The position numbers and the translations under genes are program-made. Positions 61,576-64,000 of a stretch of DNA of 64,000 bases are shown piece by piece. The stretch is from Tyto alba. Taxonomy: Eukaryota > Chordata > Aves > Strigiformes > Tytonidae. The stretch's first letter is position 1; every line of letters starts with the position of its first letter. The notes below the pieces were generated by a model. The model saw only the letters and a list, made by a program, of their open reading frames with translations, did not search any database and was not told where the DNA came from. The DNA is taken from NCBI RefSeq assembly GCF_018691265.1, contig NW_024881313.1, positions 20,205,518-20,269,517 on the forward strand, written 5' to 3'.

Positions 61576-61783
61576 CTTATGTTTAAAGGAACACTCCAGA
61601 GCAGTGAAAGTTTCATCTGTCTGAGTAGCATTCAGCTATTGGACATTGCACCATCAGAGCCACCAGGTTTGTGCTCCGCAGAAGAATTCACCTGCACTGA
61701 CGGGCAGTCCGGGGAGCATGGATCAGCCTGTGACTCTCACCCCGATTGTTCTGATGGCAGCAATGAGGATCCAGCAGCCTGCT
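61576..61783 (+). CDS. MALRD1: MALRD1-like exon: end of MAM module B fused to LDLa module 2
   Basis: A 208-nt exon, phase 0 in and phase 1 out. Acceptor GATCCACAG|CTTATG; donor GCCTGCT|GTAAGTG, a full consensus donor. The first 91 nt encode LMFKGTLQSSESFICLSSIQ and LLDIAPSEPP, the MAM ending; the usual A-I-D-D-I box is replaced and the final G-C...C is missing. From 61667 the frame switches to LDLa: GLCSAEEFTC, then SACDSHPDCSDGSNEDPAAC, with the calcium box D-C-S-D-G-S-N-E-D. Cysteines one, two, four, five and six are present; the expected third (in a G-x-C-I context) is absent (TDGQSGEH). The LDLa part is exactly 117 nt, the length of the separate LDLa-1 exon. The gene continues to the right of the window. 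Confidence 0.88.
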
Positions 61784-64000
61784 GTAAGTGAATTACATAG
61801 CTTTAGAAGGACACAGTGCTGAAAAATTTTATGAAACCTAAACAAGTCTGTCTAAAAAATGTCAAGAAAACTTATTTATATGGCTTCTTTTCCCCAGAAT
61901 ATTTAATGATATATAGGTTAATAACAATGTTCATAGCATTTTCTGTCATGCATTTTTCTTATTTCCATTGCTTTCTATTTCTCTGTCTGGCCTCAGCACT
62001 ATGTTTTCGATCCAGATCGTAATTTTTAAAGTACCTGCACAAATACATTTTGAATATTGTTGCCTAAGTGTATTCCCCACACACAATGTTTATAATGTCT
62101 ACTTCCGTAATTTGAGAGGTACTGAAATCTGCCTTGGTATATGTTGTTTAAACAGCTTCCTAATTTAGACTGTCTGTGAGTTATTGACAGAAAATACAGG
62201 AGATGACATGATAATTCATAAGGTGCACAAGTCAATGGGACCTGATGAGGTGCATCAGCAGGTCCTGAGGGAACCGTCAGATGAACTTTTAAAGCCACTA
62301 TCCATCATATTTGAAAAGTCATGGCAGTCTGGTGAAGTTCCTGCTTCCCTGGAAAAGGGGAAATGTAACCCTCATTTTTAAAAAGGGGGAAAAAAGAAGA
62401 CCAAAGCAACTGCAAGCTAGTCAGTGTCACCTCTGTGCCTGATAAGATCATGGACTGGATCCTCCTGGAAAATAGGCTAGGGCTCATGGAAAATAAGGAG
62501 GCCATTGGTGACAGCCAACATGGATTTACCAAGGGCAAATCATGCCTGACAAACTTGGTGGCTTTCTATGTTGGTGTTACAACATTGGTGGGTAAGGGAA
62601 GAGCAACAGACGTCATCTACCTGGACATGTGCAAAGCATTTCACACTGTTGCACATGACATTCTTGTCTCTAATTGGAGAGACATGGATTTGATGGATGG
62701 ACCACTCAGTGCATAAGGAACTGTCTGGATGGTCACACTCAAAGGGTTGCAGTCAATGGCTCGATGTCCAAGTGGAGAGCAGTGGTGAGTGGCATTCCTC
62801 AGGGGTTGGTACTGGGACCAGCTGTTTCACATCTTTGTTGGTGACATGGACAGTGGGATTGAGTACACCTTCAACAAGTTTGCACATTGACACCAAGCTG
62901 TGCAGTGCAGTTAACACGTTGGAGGGAAGTGATGCCATCCAGAGGAACCTTGAGAGGTGGGTCCATGCAAACCTCATGAAGTTCAACAAGGCCAAGTGCA
63001 AGGTCCTGCACATGGGTCAGGGCAATCCCAAGCTCAAATGCAGGTGGGGCAATGAGTGGGCTGAGAGCAGCCCAGTGGAGAAGGACTTGGGGGTATTGGT
63101 GGATGGAAAACTGAATATGAGCCAGCAGTGTGCACTCACAGCCCAGAAAGCCAACCATTTTCTAGGCTGCATCAAGAGAATTGTGGCCAGCAGGTTGAGG
63201 GAGGGTATTCTCTCTCTCCACTCTGCTCTCATGAGACCCCACCTGGAATAATGTGTCCAGCTCTGGGGCCCCCAACATAAGAAAGACATGGACATGTTGG
63301 AGCGAGACTAGATGAGGGCCATGAAGATGATCAGGGGGCTGGAGGACCTATCCTATGAGGACAGGGTGAGAGAGTTGGGGTTGTTCAGCCTGGAGAAGAG
63401 AAGGCTCCAGGGACACCTTATAGCATTCTTCTAGTACTTGAAGGGGGCCTGCAGGAAGGATGGGGAGGGACTCTTTATCAAGGAGTGTAGTAATAGGATG
63501 AGGAGTAACAGTTTTAAACTGAAACAGGGTAGATTTAAATTAGTTAGAAGGAAGAAATTATTCCCTGTGTTGGGTGGTCACCAGAACAGGTTGCTTAGAG
63601 AGCTTGTTGCTGCCCTCTCCCTGGAAGTGTTCAAGAGCATATTGGATGGGGCTTTGAGAAACCTGATCTACTGGTAGGTATCCCTGTTCATGGCAGGGAG
63701 GTTGGAACTAGATGATCTTTAAGGTTCCTTCCAGCCCAAACCATTCTATGATATTTGTGTGCTGATATAAATCACCATACAAATTGGCTAAGATCAGAAA
63801 CCTTATCTTATTCATGATATTTTCAGTTGAACATAACTTTGCTTAGAAACCACAGTTTTTTCTGTGCAATCAAGAATAAAAGAAAATAATTTACATTACT
63901 GGATGATGTCTATAATAATGCTGAAACATTTTAGTATTCCATGTTGAAATAGCTTTAGAGACCCTATCACTTCTAAAATGAATATTATACAGTGTAGATC
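61784..64000 (+). other. MALRD1: Intron after LDLa-2 (continues beyond the window)
   Basis: Starts GTAAGTG. Most of it is a sense CR1 copy (about 62184-63752). The rest is AT-rich and no further exon is seen up to the window end. Confidence 0.78.
62184..63752 (+). mobile_element. CR1 LINE, 5'-truncated, sense orientation
   Basis: About 1.57 kb of avian CR1: the reverse transcriptase part of ORF2 and the 3' UTR. Readable pieces include SMGPDEVHQQVLREPSDELL (frame at 62184), [20 protein letters not shown] (frame at 62435) and [20 protein letters not shown] with [20 protein letters not shown] (frame at 62697). The pieces lie in different frames with stops and shifts between them, so the enzyme is broken. 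The tail has TTCCTTCCAGCCCAAACCAT followed by TCTATGATA, the CR1 3' end. Read-through transcripts of the host gene would carry it in sense. Confidence 0.92.

Noticed and set aside
62697..63251. 184-codon open frame, the longest in the window
   Set aside because: Its translation carries CR1 ORF2 signatures ([18 protein letters not shown]) and lies inside the sense CR1; it is not a host gene.
1..64000. CRISPR array, operon, tRNA or rRNA genes
   Set aside because: The only regular repeats are a 29-bp minisatellite without spacers and simple A/C runs; no cloverleaf or rRNA sequence was recognised, and the introns and CR1 elements show a vertebrate genome.

Overview
The window reads as AT-rich vertebrate DNA, almost certainly from a bird. 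CR1 LINE copies are the dominant recognisable repeats: a young antisense copy, a sense copy at the right end, a short 3' tail and several old decayed pieces. Solo LTRs of avian ERV type accompany them. There are no operons, rRNA, tRNA or CRISPR arrays. Nearly all open frames in the window are chance intronic frames or lie inside repeats.

One gene is visible, on the + strand: nine consecutive internal exons between 27785 and 61783 of a large extracellular protein built from LDL-receptor class A (LDLa) and MAM modules. The best identification is MALRD1 (MAM and LDL receptor class A domain containing 1). The exons total 1209 nt (403 codons), stay open when joined, enter and leave in phase 1, and encode LDLa - MAM - MAM - LDLa. 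Neither the first nor the last exon of the gene is inside the window.

Layout: 1-27784 is intron or upstream gene territory with no exon I can recognise; it holds a 29-bp minisatellite, two old palindromic repeats, an old CR1 tail and a GC-rich patch. 27785-27901 is LDLa-1. Exons at 31996, 35625, 35797 and 41504 form MAM-A. Exons at 47925, 52990, 59288 and the first 91 nt of the exon at 61576 form MAM-B. The remaining 117 nt of that last exon are LDLa-2. The introns range from 80 bp to about 6.3 kb. The 6.3-kb intron carries an antisense CR1 split by a solo LTR that is itself split by a second solo LTR. The 5.5-kb intron carries another probable LTR. The right end (about 62.18-63.75 kb) is a sense-strand CR1 with a broken reverse transcriptase frame.

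The most informative result is the comparison of the two MAM modules. Their exon sets match closely in length (489 and 486 nt), but the inner introns sit at different places, and the MAM-B/LDLa-2 boundary has no intron although the sequence there still looks like a phase-1 donor. I found no novel defence, mobile or RNA system.
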